DNA of 64,000 nucleotides from Datura wrightii (GCA_035772735.1 JASDFA010000007.1:81107501-81171500), one strand, 5' to 3'; numbered from the stretch's first letter, positions 11,036 through 22,721 are shown. Translations and numbers: made by a program. Notes: generated by a model not told the origin, from the sequence alone.

Positions 11036-12777
11036 GATGCATAAGGAAAGAGCAATTGGGCCAAATGAGATCCCAGTGAAATTTTAAAAAATGTAGGCCG
11101 GGTAGGTTTAGAGTAGCTAACTAATTATTTAATGTCATTTGTAGAATGAAGAGGATGCTTGAAGAATGGAGGGAGAGTACAATGATTCTGTTTTACAAGA
11201 AGAAGGGTGACATTCAGAATTGTGATAATTATAGGGGTATCAAGCTGCTAAGCCACACTATGAAAGTTTGGCAGAGGGTGGTGACATAAGGATGGGAAGG
11301 GGTGTGGTTTTTTGTGAAAACTAGTTTGGATTTATGAATGGATGATAAATCACAGATGTCATTAGCCTGATAAGGAGACTGGTAGAACAGTACAAAGATA
11401 AGAAGAATGACCTACACATTATGTTCATCAACATAGAAAAGGCTTACGATAAAGTACCGAGGGAGGTGCTATAGAGATGCTTAGTGGTTAGAGGCGTATA
11501 TATGGAATATACTAGGGCAACTGAAGACATTTATGATGGATCCAAGACTCGAGTAAGGACAATAGGAGGAGATGCAAAGCACTTTCCAGTTTTACTTAGG
11601 TTGCACTAGGGGATAGCCCTTAGCCTATTTTTATTTGCCTAGGTGATGGATACATTGACACGCCAAATTCAATTAGATGTGTCATGGTGTATGTTATTTG
11701 TAGATGATATAGTTCTGATTGATGAGACTCGCGATGGAGTTAACAATAAGGTGGAGGTTTGGAAACACTGGAGCCTAAAGGGTTCAGGTTGAGTAGGTCC
11801 AAGGCAGAATACTTGTAGTGCATGTTTAGTGATGTAATCCATGAGGCAGATAAGGAAGTTAGACTTGATACATAGGCCATCAAAAAGAGAGAAAGTTTCA
11901 AGTATCTTGGGGTTATTATCCCAGAAAATTAGGAGATTGACGAGGATGTCACTCACCGTATTGGTGTAGGACAGATGAAATAGAGGCTTGCATCCAGAGT
12001 CTTATGTGATAAGAAGGTGCCACCGAAACTTAAAGGAAAGTTTTATAGAGTTGTAGTTAAACTAACTATGTTGTATGGGGCGGAGTGTTTGCCAGTCAAT
12101 AACTCTCACGTTTAGAAATTGAAAGTTGTAGAAATGAGGATGCTGCAATGGATGTGTGGGCATACTAGGAGAGATAGGATTAGAAATTAGGATATCTGGG
12201 ATAAGGTGGGAGTGACGTTGGTGGAGGATAAGATGCCAAAAATGAGACTGAGATAGTTCAAACATGTGAAGAGGAGATGTCTAGATGCCCTAGTACGGAG
12301 GTGTGAGAGACTAGTTATATATGGTTTCAGGAGAGGTAGAGGTAGACCGAAGAAATATTGCGAGAGGTGATTATACAAGACAGGACATGACACACTTTCA
12401 ATTTATCGAGGATATAACCTTAGATAGAAAATTATAGAGGATACACATTAGGATAGTAGGGTAGCAAATAACAGTGTGTCTTCCTATTATCAGTCCATAC
12501 TTGTAGTTGTAGCATTGCCCTGAATAGCTTCTTGTCCTTCAATTTACTATTATATTATTTTATAATAGTTTTTGTCCTGATACTGTTTGCTACTTTTACT
12601 ACCATCTTCTTATTTCTTATACTTTTGTTACTTTTATCTGGATTGCTTTGGACAATCGGTTGAGTCGATGGGCTATTGAAAACAACCTCTCTCCCTCTGA
12701 GGTGGAGGTGAAGTTTGCGTACACTCTAACCTCCCCAAATCCCAGTTTATGAGATTATACTGGTATGTTGTTGTTGT
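11036..12777 (+). pseudogene. RTE-type LINE: decayed reverse transcriptase and 3' UTR with (TTG)n tail
   Basis: Translating with frame corrections gives reverse transcriptase blocks in order: GPNEIPVKF (about 11060), FYKKKGDIQNC, NYRGIKLLSHTMKVW (about 11230), MFINIEKAYDKVPREVL (about 11420-11470), CMLFVDDIVLIDETRDG (about 11690-11740), FKYLGVI, then a C-terminal segment with MLYGAEC and CGHTR. The active-site box FVDD is intact, but the first catalytic aspartate of FIDLEKAYD reads N. Many stops and shifts exclude function. The 3' end at about 12760-12777 has GTTGTTGTTG after a conserved UTR, the tail type shared by Solanaceae RTE LINEs and TS SINEs. The 5' part is missing; the LTR at 8830-11019 abuts it, so that element probably inserted into the LINE. 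Confidence 0.8.
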
Positions 12778-12904
12778 AATTAATTTTTTACATAATTACT
12801 TAAAGAATCTGGTTCTTTGAGTGCTTAGTTCACAACCGAACTAGCAATGTTAATAGATATACTTAACAAACACGTTCTTTTTCTTATACATAATTTGAAA
12901 ATTA

Positions 12905-13157
12905 CGACTCCCTCTATCCAGTTTTACATGTTTAGTATTTACTTGACAGACTCCTTAAGAAAATAATAAATCGAATGTCAATTTTACTATATTACCTTTA
13001 AATAGAATAAATTCAATCTTTTGAAAAATGACTATAGTTAACAATAAGAGTAAAATATGAACCAAGTGATAAATTATCCCTTGCTTTTCTAAATTAGATA
13101 AGTAAAAATAGATATTTATTTTTAGTATAGTGAACACGTAAAAATAGATGGAGGTAG
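12905..13157. mobile_element. Stowaway-like MITE
   Basis: The left end CGACTCCCTCTATCC and the right end GGAGGTAG (reverse CTACCTCCATCTA) form imperfect terminal inverted repeats resembling the CTCCCTC termini of Stowaway MITEs. Both ends are flanked by TA (12903-12904 and 13158-13159). About 253 bp, AT-rich, no coding capacity. Confidence 0.7.
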
Positions 13158-13187
13158 TAATTTCTATTAATTTTATTCACAGACTTA

Positions 13188-13692
13188 GGGTGTGTAGAGT
13201 ATGGAGAAAAATATTTTCTAGAAAGTGTTTTCCTATTTTCTCGTGTTCGGTCGGTCAAAAATTTTGACTAATATATTCTTTATGAAAACAAGCTCCTTCA
13301 AAATAAGGAAAATGACTTCCCTAATAAAAATAGGGAAAACAAGTCACATTGTATGTGCCTACCCTCACAACTATCCACCACACTCACCCCACCGTCACAC
13401 CCCACACTCTAACCTCCATCTCCACCCCACCCACCCCACTCTACTCCAGTGCACCCCTTCCTCCACCTACCCAACCAGCCCCCAACCCTGCCCAAGCAGC
13501 ACCCCCCTTGATCCCCCCTTACCCACCCATAACTCTACCCCAACTTATCATCATCCTCATAGTTTTGTTTTGAATATATAATAAATAATTTTAGGATAAT
13601 ATATTTTATTTACATACTGAACACATGAAAATAAATACGAAACAACTTTCTTTTTTCATAAAAAATATTTTCCGTCTTACCGAACACACCCC
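13188..13692. mobile_element. MITE with GGGTGTGT termini
   Basis: The left end GGGTGTGTAGAGTATGGAG and the right end CCGAACACACCCC are inverted repeats that extend with mismatches over about 35 bp into AAAATATTTT. The interior holds an unusual C-rich, G-poor tract at 13373-13510. I could not settle the target duplication or superfamily; hAT-like is possible. Confidence 0.65.
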
Positions 13693-14096
13693 TGATAAGA
13701 TAATAGTTCCACTGCATTTAAGAAGTGATCCGAAAAGCTCTAATCACTTTATTAAATGCTAATCTTCAATAAAAGATCACTATATGTATTGTGGTTAGAT
13801 CTTAAAGACGTTAGCACCTAAAAAAGAACATCCCAAACTAGCGTTTACACTGGTATTTTCAATCTTTTATTAAATTCAAGTATTTACTTTTTCAGAATTT
13901 TCATGAATAATAATAAATAATACAAAGATAGATAAAAATAAATATAAGTCATACCGTCCATTTTGCATTAACAGAAATTTAAGAAAATATCTAAAATATT
14001 TTTAAAAAAAAGTAGAATTGTATTAATTGTGGTTGGTAAAGCAGATTCACCCCCTTTTTCTCACCTGGATTTGAAAAATATTTCTTTAACAAAGGA
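13693..14096. other. No gene seen
   Basis: AT-rich sequence between two transposon-like elements. No reading frame, repeat or RNA gene recognised. Confidence 0.5.
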
Positions 14097-15272
14097 GGAG
14101 AAAAAACCCAAAATCATCCTTTATAGTTTATTTTAAACACAAAGTCATCCCTCTTCTTTCACATGGAGCATTAACAGTCCTTCAAATGTGATTATATGGT
14201 GCACTTTTGATTCCCTCCTTTATGCCTATCTATTTTAATGTTTTTAGCTAAGTAGCTAAAACTAGTGTACAGTAATCTAAGCTACCTTATAGATGGAACC
14301 GTAAGAACCAAAGTATCCTATAGCTAAGAAGGGTGATTTGATTGAGACACTGACAATGCATATGCTTGAGATCGTACTCCATTCAGTTTTCTCCAAATTT
14401 CCTCCAAGTTCAATGCAATTTACACCACATAACAAAGAAAAGAGAGCTTCCTTAAATTTTGATCTTGAGAGCGAAACAAAGATCTCAATTTTTTCGATAA
14501 CTACAATAATCCTAGCCTTGTGCTAATATGCTATCCATCAGGTGTCAAGAAGTGAAAAGCTTACAAGATAAAGAAGGAACTTGAACAAATTAAAAGATCC
14601 CTTTCCCCACAATCCTAACTCACACAGCTCAATTATTGTTCACTCTCATATAGTAATTCACTCTCTGTACTGATTACTAGGCGTTTTTTTTGTTTTGGTA
14701 TTTCTTTCGAAGAACATTTTATGCTTTGTTAACTAATATTGGACATCTCCAAGTTGTTCTTTTACAATCAATGGAATCTTACAGTTTGTGATCCCTCTCA
14801 ATTTAGCTTTGTGGGTATGTTATATTTTATGCTGCATAAAAACTTAGTTTTTGAAAAAAGTTGAAGTTTCGTTATCAATTGTTCCTTCATAACTTATTTT
14901 CTAAAAGATTTGTATGAATATGTAGATCTAAATTTTACTCTAGTTCTACTTTCAAGAAAAACTGTCTATAAAAATTTAGTTCTCGCCCTCTCCTTCCGCT
15001 CTCTTTCAGTGTAAATAGATTATTCAGAAACAATGAGCACATTGCTCAGATATAATTCTAGATTGGGGGGAAGGGGGCGGAGGAATTATTTCTTACCTAA
15101 GTTGCACGTGCAAAGATGGGACATTAAATAATAGACAAAGCTGTTAAGGGGATGGATTAGAAATGTACCAATATTTTAAATTTGGAGGACTATTAAAGCT
15201 ACATATAAAAGGAGAAGGATGATTTCAAATTTAAAAACAAAGATAAGGGATGATTTTTGGATTTTTTTCTCC
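14097..15272. mobile_element. TIR element with ~100-bp inverted repeats (Mutator-like, non-autonomous)
   Basis: The left end begins GGAGAAAAAACCCAAAATCA and the right end closes with GATTTTTGGATTTTTTTCTCC. The right end reversed follows the left for roughly 100 bp with scattered mismatches (shared blocks AAAATCATCC, TCATCC and TTAAYAGTCCTYCAAA). Such long TIRs are typical of Mutator-like elements. The interior (about 1 kb) has only a 62-codon open frame with no recognisable domain. The right end lies 28 bp before the first recognisable exon of the sigma-factor pseudogene, so it probably sits in an intron. A 9-bp target duplication is not clean. Confidence 0.6.
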
Positions 15273-15300
15273 ATTAAAACCATCAAAAACTTAATTTGCA

Positions 15301-16636
15301 GGCTTGTGCTTATACGTGGGAATTGATTTACAGAAAGGATGTTGGGCCGTGTAAGGGGTGCTGAAAAGTTTGATGCTTTAAAGGGTTTTAAGTTCTCAAC
15401 ATATGCTCATTAGTGGATTAAACAAGCTGTTAAGAAGTCTCTTTCTGATCAGTCCAGGATAATTCGGTTACCAGTATGTCTTCAAACTCTACAAATTTTT
15501 TTGTTTATTTGCCAATTTCAAGTTGACACTCCTAACTCCTAATGAAAAGACATAAATTAAATATGTGTCTTAGCTGACTTTCCTTATCAAAATTTTCTCA
15601 TTATTTTTATTTTTCTATTACAGTTTCACATGGTCGAGGCAACTTATAGAGTTAAGGAAGTAAGAAAACAATTATATAGTGAAAATGGAAAACATACTGA
15701 CAAGGATAAAATTGTTGAAGCAGCGAGATTTCTATTGAAGAGACTCTCTGTTGTGATGCTAACTCCTAAAGCTCCAAGATCACTTGACCAGAAGATTGGA
15801 TTCAACCAAAATCTCAAACCTTCGGTTGGTCTAGGAAAATCTGTTTTTTTTTTTTGCGTTTTTGGTCTTATTGTTTCAAATCAAGCAATTCTTGAGTTAA
15901 TTTCACGTGTGCTACTACTAATTGAACGTTATTCACTATAATAGTTAAAAAAGCTATATCTTGTCACATTAAAATAATTAAACTTACCCACTATGTTATT
16001 ATAGTCATAAAACTATCTTTTGTCACATTAAAATAACTGAACTTACCCACTGCAACTATAAAGTAACTAAATTTTACCGACTATCACAACAAAACTTACT
16101 ATCGACATGACTTTACTGTTATAGAGAGTTAAATATTGGGGAAAAACTCATTTTGTGACTTTACTATTATAGTGGATAAAGTTTAGTTATTTTAATATGA
16201 GAAAATGGTTTTGTGCCTTCAGTATTATAGCGGGTAAAATTCAATGAACATACGTGAAATTAACCCAACAACTCTTGCTTCTTACCACTTCAAATTCTTT
16301 GGCTTTTGCTTTTGTGCTCACTTATATTGATATTTATCCCCATATGATGTTCAGGAAGTGATTTCAAACCTTGAAGCTGAAACATCATAAGAGTTATTGA
16401 TCAAGAAGTTCATGAAACAGGACCTACAGAAGGTTTTAGACACATTGAATTCAAGGTAAAGGAAGGTCATTCAGTGGCGATTTGGACTGGAGAATGGAAG
16501 GATGAAGACATTGCATGAGATAGGAGAATTAATGGGCATCATCTGGGAGAGAATCAGGAAAATTGAATCCAATGCATTCTATGAGTTGGAGAACAAGAAA
16601 AGAACAAGACATTTGCACCAATATATAACAGCTTGA
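15301..16636 (+). pseudogene. Plastid RNA polymerase sigma factor, 5'-truncated pseudogene with introns
   Basis: Nuclear sigma factors direct the plastid-encoded RNA polymerase to promoters. Three exons are visible. Exon 15301-15473 encodes sigma region 2 (RVRGAEKFDALKGFKFSTYA, then WIKQAVKKSLSDQSR) with a small frameshift near its start. Exon 15624-15824 encodes FHMVEATYRVKEVRKQLYSE through PKAPRSLDQKIG and NLKPS (region 3). Exon 16355-16636 encodes EVISNLEAETS, KKFMKQDLQKVL, WRFGLENGRMKTLHEIGELM and the region 4 helix-turn-helix, ending HQYITA-stop. Introns 15474-15623 and 15825-16354 keep GT and AG ends. In-frame stops lie after TYAH (TAG), after AETS (TAA) and after LNSR (TAA), and the conserved SRERIRQIE is altered to IWERIRKIE. 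The N-terminal half, including the transit peptide, is absent. Retained introns show a DNA-level duplicate or decayed gene, not a retrocopy. The sequence looks closest to the SIG1 subgroup, from memory only. Confidence 0.85.
15966..16200. repeat. Inverted-repeat element inside the second sigma intron
   Basis: The left arm (15966-16012; ACATTAAAATAATTAAACTT, then CCACTATG) is complementary, with mismatches, to the right arm (16154-16200; TATAGTGGATAAAGTTTAG, then TTATTTTAATAT). A partly duplicated left arm follows at about 16022-16066. A small foldback or MITE enlarging the intron. Confidence 0.6.
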
Positions 16637-17951
16637 AGTCTCTCAAATTTGAATTCACTTTCTAGCTCACCGAGTCATTAACTGTTTGATAGGAAAATTA
16701 AAGCTCAAATAAATGGTTGTTTTTCTAATATTGTTTTAACTATTCTTTTTTGTTCAAAACTTTGCAAATGTTTTGTGCATAATACAAAATTTGGGCTCAA
16801 ATGATTGAAACATGAAATTTATATTCCTCGTGGATTTCACATAGGAGAGCAAATTCTTTAAAAATTATGCTCATCAGTAGTGTCAGCAAAATAAGCCTAT
16901 CTCAATTCATTGGGTTGGGTGAGTGATATTTTACGTGGATAATATTTAGGCTTCAACCCATATATTACTCGTAAGAATATGGGTAATAACGGGTAAAATA
17001 TGGATGTCTACCTAACAATATTTGATGTTGAACGTAATATTAGCTAGTTCTGATGAGCAGCATCTTTTTTCTAGTATGCAAGTAGAATCAGAATGTATGC
17101 ATTAATAATAAACTCAATTACTTGTCAGTAAAAATATAAAGTCTTAAAGATGTACAAGTATATAACACTAAATACTTTTGACATACATAAGCAAAATTCC
17201 CAATGACATCAAAAATTTGAATTCCTTACTTATGGCTCATAGAATCATAAGTAAAGAATTTTGTATCACATATTGCATATTAAATGGTCTGAGGGGTGAA
17301 AAATTAATTTATAAATATTTTTTATCCTCCCTAAGAGATTTGAAAATAGAGGGTGTTTATCATTTGATCAACCCTCTCATGTTGATAACTCTTTTTATTA
17401 ACGTTTGTTTAGTGCAGATAAGGTTAAGATATAGAAGTATGATTTTGTTGGACCAAGTTCTTTCCTAGTCCTTCTTTATGACCAAAAATAAAAAAGGAAA
17501 AAACAATCAAATTAGTTTCTTATATATTGAATTCTAATCAGACCTTTAGTTTTCATAGCTTTCACATAAAGAATGATATTCTGAATATAAAATGGAAGCT
17601 AAGATTCTTATAAACAAGATGGGAATATATGATGTTACAGAAGATTTTAGTTAATGGGAAAAGATTATTTTTTACCCAACCCAAATTTTATCCAACTTGT
17701 TTTTTACCCTTACTAATATGGATGGATTCAAAATCAATGTGTTTTTCTGTAATTCATTTTCAATCAGTTCATATTTGACTCAACCTGCCTATTTGTCACC
17801 ACTACTCATCTTCAGTTATTCCACATTGAGGATTGTGGTATTTTAAGCAAATAAAATGAGAAAAACTCCCCCCATTAGGGAAGAAGTATGTTTTAAGAAA
17901 ACTTTTAAATCTTTTTCTTGGTCACCCAAAAGATTAAAATATTAAGTAAAA
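16637..17951. other. No gene seen
   Basis: Downstream flank of the sigma pseudogene. AT-rich; the longest open frame (17178-17468) has no recognisable domain or codon signal. Confidence 0.5.
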
Positions 17952-18769
17952 GGTATAAATTTTCCCTTAAACTTTGTAAAACATAACAACTTGCTCTCCG
18001 TTAATAATTAGAGTCAAGTATATCCTTGTTGTTACAAGATTCATAAAAATATGGTGTTATTCACTAACTACGAAAGCTTCCAACACATGTGAAAAGGTTC
18101 ATAGTTTTTTCTGAACTTTGCGAAATTGTATGAATTTCATTTTTCTCAATCACCATCCTTCATCTCTCTAAATAAATCACCACTAAAACAATTGATGCTT
18201 TTCACTTTTAAAAACACCACTTGAAGACCACCTTTACTCTACCACCACTATACCCTGATGATACTCATAGAAAGTACACATAAAAGTCATTCATTCAAAC
18301 TATCTCTCTCATAACTTTATCTTTACAACTTTTTTCTATCATCATTCTATCTCTTCCTCGAACCTCAACCATTATAACCCCACCTTGACCACTATAATAT
18401 TGCTGCAAATGATTTAAAAGCTAAATGTGTGCCTAAGATTTTTTTAACATTAGGAGGTTGATTTAGAGTAATGATATTATTATTGATGGATTGACAATGA
18501 TTGGTGATAGTGTTGTGTCAATGAAGATCTGGCAGAAGCGGAAAGTTAGCTTAGTGGTGTAATTGTTCATTGTTTATTTTTTTAAGTTCCATTTGGGATG
18601 ATTTATTGGTTGAAGGTGGTTAATTTGATCTTGAGGGTTAGAGACCTTGCTATTCAAGGTTCTGAATACTTAGGAAGATGATGTTGTTCTCTCCTAAATA
18701 ATGACCCCCTTTTTCAAAATTTAGTGGCAAATCCAGACCATTTTGTTTAGTTTAAGGGAAAATTTGACC
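17952..18769. mobile_element. Non-autonomous TIR element (GGTATAAATTTTCCCTTAAAC termini)
   Basis: The left end GGTATAAATTTTCCCTTAAA and the right end TTTAAGGGAAAATTTGACC are inverted repeats of about 21 bp. The termini resemble GGT(C/A)AAATTT(A/T)CCCTTAAACT elements common in Solanaceae DNA. The 818-bp body has no ORF. Superfamily uncertain. Confidence 0.55.
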
Positions 18770-20053
18770 ATTTTCCCTTGTGAAAAAAAGGTCATATAAG
18801 AAATGCTTCTTGTTGTTAGTAAATAATAACAAATTTGAATCAATCATTTAGTGAAAGGGATAACTTTAGCCTCAACTATTAACCTAGAAAATATTTGGAT
18901 CATATCATAATTTCAGCGCAAATTTAAACCTCTTTGGTTGTTCTTTTGTTAAGTAAGAGGAATATTTACTGTTTACTGAAAAAATTATCATTTCGATTAA
19001 CAGTAAATTTGTAAAAAGGGTTAAGGCAAATGAGTTAAGGTTGATCATGTTCATTTTCTTTCAGCCAAACCATCATGGTGGGGATTGATTACATGTATGT
19101 ATATTGCTCAAAGGGATAGAAAAATATAAATAAGGGGAAGGTCGAAAGCCTTCTCCTGTGGAAAATCTTAGAGAAAAAGATCAAAAATTTCTAGCATGGC
19201 CTTTGGGATTTTCTCATTGCCTTCTATCCTTTTGAGAGGACACTTTTATAGACCAAAAATTTGAATAGTCGTTGTAATGTGAAATGACTATACACTTAGC
19301 ACTAAAAAGGCTACCTAGTAGACGTGCCTAGGCTCTAACATTGGATTCGAGGCTGATTGAGGGTAGGTCAGCTTGAGACTAATTATTAATCTACCCAGGG
19401 ATCATTACGAGGGTGTTTTAGCTATCAAGTGGTTCTTCCTCGGGGAGGAGGCCCACTGGTTACACGGTCACGAGGTGATTTGGACTATCCTAAGGTAGCA
19501 CTAGTCCAAGCCGCACCTAGGATGATGCATCCAAACTTTCCTAAGTTGGAGCAAGCCTCTCACCAGTTTTGACTCAACAATATGTCACGGGTTGCCCATC
19601 TTTTTATCTCACGTGATTTTTTTTTCCTTACAGACAGTCCCCACTTTTCAAATATCTATTGACATGTATCTAAGGAATGGAAGAATTGTTGTCAGTCTAC
19701 CCATGAATCATGCACTATCTCAGATCTTTATAGGACTAAGCTTAGATGCTTACAGGGGTGCTTTAGATGAGATGTACTACGCCAATTTTCTAGTTAAAAA
19801 TCTTTTTAGAAGAAATTCATTCAGGACAAAGAACTTGGTCATTTCTCTTGAAAAGTTCAAATTGATAAAAGTTAGTAGAAATTAATAGTTCAACCAAAAT
19901 TTCCTCCTTTTCCCTTTAAGAAATTAAGACTTCAAGTTGGGTAGTATACTTTAATTGTAATTTTCCTCTTGTATCCCTGTATATTTCGACCCCAACCTAG
20001 TTGGGTTCTATATTTGATATGAGGACCGCTTTATACCATCTTGTGGTATAATT
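18770..20053. other. Probable decayed Athila-like LTR and unassigned sequence
   Basis: The sequence ends directly before an Athila-type PBS at 20054, so at least its right part should be LTR. No matching second LTR or clear left terminus was found. The open frame at 19592-19885 has no recognisable domain. Confidence 0.35.
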
Positions 20054-20072
20054 TGGGCGCCATTGCCAAGGA
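20054..20072 (+). promoter_or_regulatory. Athila-type primer binding site (degenerate)
   Basis: TGGGCGCCATTGCCAAGGA differs by a few bases from the TGGCGCCGTTGCCGGGGA site found intact at 30018-30035. Confidence 0.65.
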
Positions 20073-20245
20073 ATTTAGAAATTATTATTTAGTGTAAAAT
20101 TCTACTTTTAGTCTTGATTTCTCATTTTACTCTTTTTTTTTTGTGTGTTGTCTTCTTCCTATTGCTAACATAGAAGAAGAGATGGGTGTTGAGAATTGGC
20201 ACAAGAAGGCTTCGCTAGAGCCATCTGACTTCCACCTATAGTCGA

Positions 20246-20695
20246 AAATGCAAACTCCAATGTGATTGACACTATGTTGCACCTGCTTAGGATGAAGGGT
20301 CTATTTGAGGGCCTAGCCCATGAGGACCCGAATAGGCACTTGAAGAATTTTGCATAGGTTTCTTCAGCCTATAATATTGCCAACATCCCCCAAGAATCTA
20401 TCTTGTTGAGGTTTTTTCCTCCTTTCTCTGACATGAAAGCCATTATTTGGTTAGGAGAGTTATCGGAGGAGTCAATTATTCCATGGGCCAAGTTGACCAA
20501 AACAATCTTAGAAAGGTTCTTTCCTCCTTCTTGGATAATCCAAATCTGGGGTAAAATCAACAAGTTTTGGCTTTCCCTTTGAAAGCTCTTTATGAAATAT
20601 GGATGCAGTTTAAGAAAAAGTTCAAACAATGCCCTAACCATGGTTTATCCGACGTCGTTCTCCTCCAAATGTTTTATGGATCACCTGATGCGAGA
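20246..20695 (+). pseudogene. Athila-like gag capsid remnant
   Basis: Retrotransposon gag blocks run in order: MLHLLRMKGLFEGLAHEDPN and RHLKNF, then SSAYNIANIPQESILLRFFP, then WLGELSEESIIPWAKLTKTI and LERFFPP, followed after a frameshift by a segment matching the NEILSF/AWERF region and a final QMFYGS. This is the order seen in the better preserved gag at 30306-30923. A TAG after KNFA and at least one frameshift make it non-functional. It ends abruptly at about 20695 against a minisatellite that I assign to a different, minus-strand element, so this is a truncated copy with only LTR end, PBS and gag. Confidence 0.75.
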
Positions 20696-20699
20696 TTAA

Positions 20700-21535
20700 A
20701 AATGTAGTGGGCTCCATTTATCGAGAAAATTTGAAATGTAAAAATCTCCCACTGGCGAGGTAGTATAATGTAGTGGCCTCCGTATGGCGGGGTAACTTGA
20801 AATGTAGAAGCCTCTAACTGGCGGGGTAGTGTAGTGTAAGTGCCCCCATTTGGTGGGGCAATTGAAATGTAGAAACATCCAACCGGTGGGGTAATGTAAT
20901 ATAGTGGCCTCTATCTAGCGGGACTATTGATATATAGGGTCTCCGTTTGGTAGGGCAATTGAAATGTAGGGGCCTCCATCTGGCAGGACGAACTTGTAGA
21001 AAGTAGCATTAGATGTTATTGCTAATATACATGCCTCCTGATTTGGTGGAGTCTTTATAATGTACATGTCTACATGTCTCTAGTTGGCGAAGTATTGCTT
21101 TGCTAATATATATGTCTCTGTTGGTGGAATGCTGCTTTGCTTGATATTGTACAAGCCTCTGATTGGCAGAGTGTTGCTTTGCTTGATAATATACAAGCCT
21201 CTACTTGATGGAGCGTTGCTTAGCTAATGTACATGCCTCTGATTGGCAGAGATTGACAGTTCTCTTACATACATGCCTCCTATTGGTGGAGTGTCATTTA
21301 CTTATATATGGCCTTCCATTGCCGAAATGTCATTTGCTTTTATACAGGCCTCCAATCTGTGGAGCTTCCATATTTGAGCAAGGTACTTAAGGTTATTTGA
21401 TGAAGTTAGTCGGCATTCTCCATATGGAAGAGTTTATTCAATGAAGTTAGATGGTGGTCTCCGATTGGAAAGGTTAACTTGATGAAATGGTTGTCATGCT
21501 CCAATTCGGCGAAGCTTATTCAATAAACCGGGACT
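20700..21535. repeat. Minisatellite of CTCC-loop-GGAG hairpins
   Basis: About twenty units of 30-60 bp carry the core CCTCYRATTGGYRGRG. The flanks of the core pair: CTCC with GGAG (about 21268 and 21348), CTCTG with CAGAG (about 21150 and 21237), GCCCC with GGGGC (about 20843). The linker changes from GTAATGTAGTGG-like on the left to TTTGCTTGATATTGTACA-like on the right. It probably belongs to the 3' UTR of the minus-strand Tat/Ogre element whose polymerase lies at 39901-50496. Confidence 0.75.
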
Positions 21536-22230
21536 ATACTATTTATCCTAGTGAGGGCTCTCTTACTTGTTGTTTTGATCTGGATCTCGGAGGTACATGC
21601 AAAGTTCAGACAAATGTTTAGAGATGTAAGACTTGATGGAATCTTAAAAGCTACAAGAAGAGGTTTGGCTTATGATTCAGTGGTAAGCCGGGTGACACTT
21701 TTGCTTTTTTCTTGAACTTATTCCAGTATTTTCTTCCTTTATTCCTGTCTTCCCACACTCAAATAGAAATTGTTATTTTTGCGAGGGGGGCATTGATTTG
21801 CATCAATTTGGTAGATCTTGGCCTTATCATTGGATTCCTTCTTTTGGTTGCATAGGATCTTTCATCCTGAAGACAAGGTAGGTAGAAAAATAGAGAAACA
21901 TTTTGTAGAAAAATATGAGATTTTTAGGAAAATTTTATGTAGGTATTGAGCATAATGTGTAGTAATCCTCTATCATTTTTAGATTATGACATGTTTCAAA
22001 ATCCATCGAGCTTCTCTATTTTGCTAATCATATTTGAACTTTGTTCTCGCCATAGTTGTACCTTCTGATGGCGCTTCTTCATCCATTTGGTCCGTTGTAG
22101 TGGAACCATTCTAAAGGTATATTATAAATGGAGGTTATTTCTAAGGGTATGACCACACCTTCTTACTTACCTACATATCCCCTAATGGTAATCAGGTTTA
22201 TACATAGCTCGAGGGTCTTTATAGAAAAAT
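21536..22230 (-). other. Presumed 3' UTR of the minus-strand Tat/Ogre element, no gene seen
   Basis: Lies between the two tandem arrays. No coding signal on either strand; no clear polypurine tract or LTR boundary found. Confidence 0.35.
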
Positions 22231-22716
22231 ATGCAATGCATCGACCGATGCTTGATTCAAGTTGCCTACGTATTCAAGAGAAATCAGGCCATAATGTAGT
22301 TCAATACATTTGAGAAAAATAAAATATGCAAATACATTGACCAAACCTGACTTGGGTTGCATACATATCCAAGCAAAATCTGGTCATAACGTAGTTCAAT
22401 AAATTTGAGAAAAATAAAATATGCAAATGCATTGGCCGAGCCCGATTTAGGCTGCCTATGTATCCAAGCAGAATCAGTTCATAACATAGTTCAATATATT
22501 TCAGAAAAATAAAATATGCAAATGCATCGGTTGAGTCTAATGTAAGCTGCCTACATATAAAGTAGAATTAGTTCATAACATAGTACAATACATTTGAGAA
22601 AAATAAAATAGGCAAATGCATAGACTGAGCCTGACTCAGGCTGCCTACATATTCAAGCAGAATCAGGTCATAACATAGTTCAATACATTTAAGAAAAATA
22701 AAATATGCAAATCATT
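22231..22716 (-). repeat. 95-bp tandem array carrying the Tat/Ogre stem-loop motif
   Basis: ATGCAAATGCAT-like unit starts lie at 22231, 22326, 22421, 22516, 22611 and 22705, a period of 95 bp (last interval 94). The minus strand of each unit contains GAACTACGTTATGACCTGAT, then TCTGCTTGGATACGTAGGC (consensus), the motif found singly at 623, 2738 and 7046. The sixth unit is cut by the insertion at 22722 and resumes at 39702. Confidence 0.9.
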
Positions 22717-22721
22717 GATCG

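Noticed and set aside
13225..13581. Proline/histidine-rich open frame
   Set aside because: It arises from a C-rich tract inside a MITE and is open in two overlapping frames.
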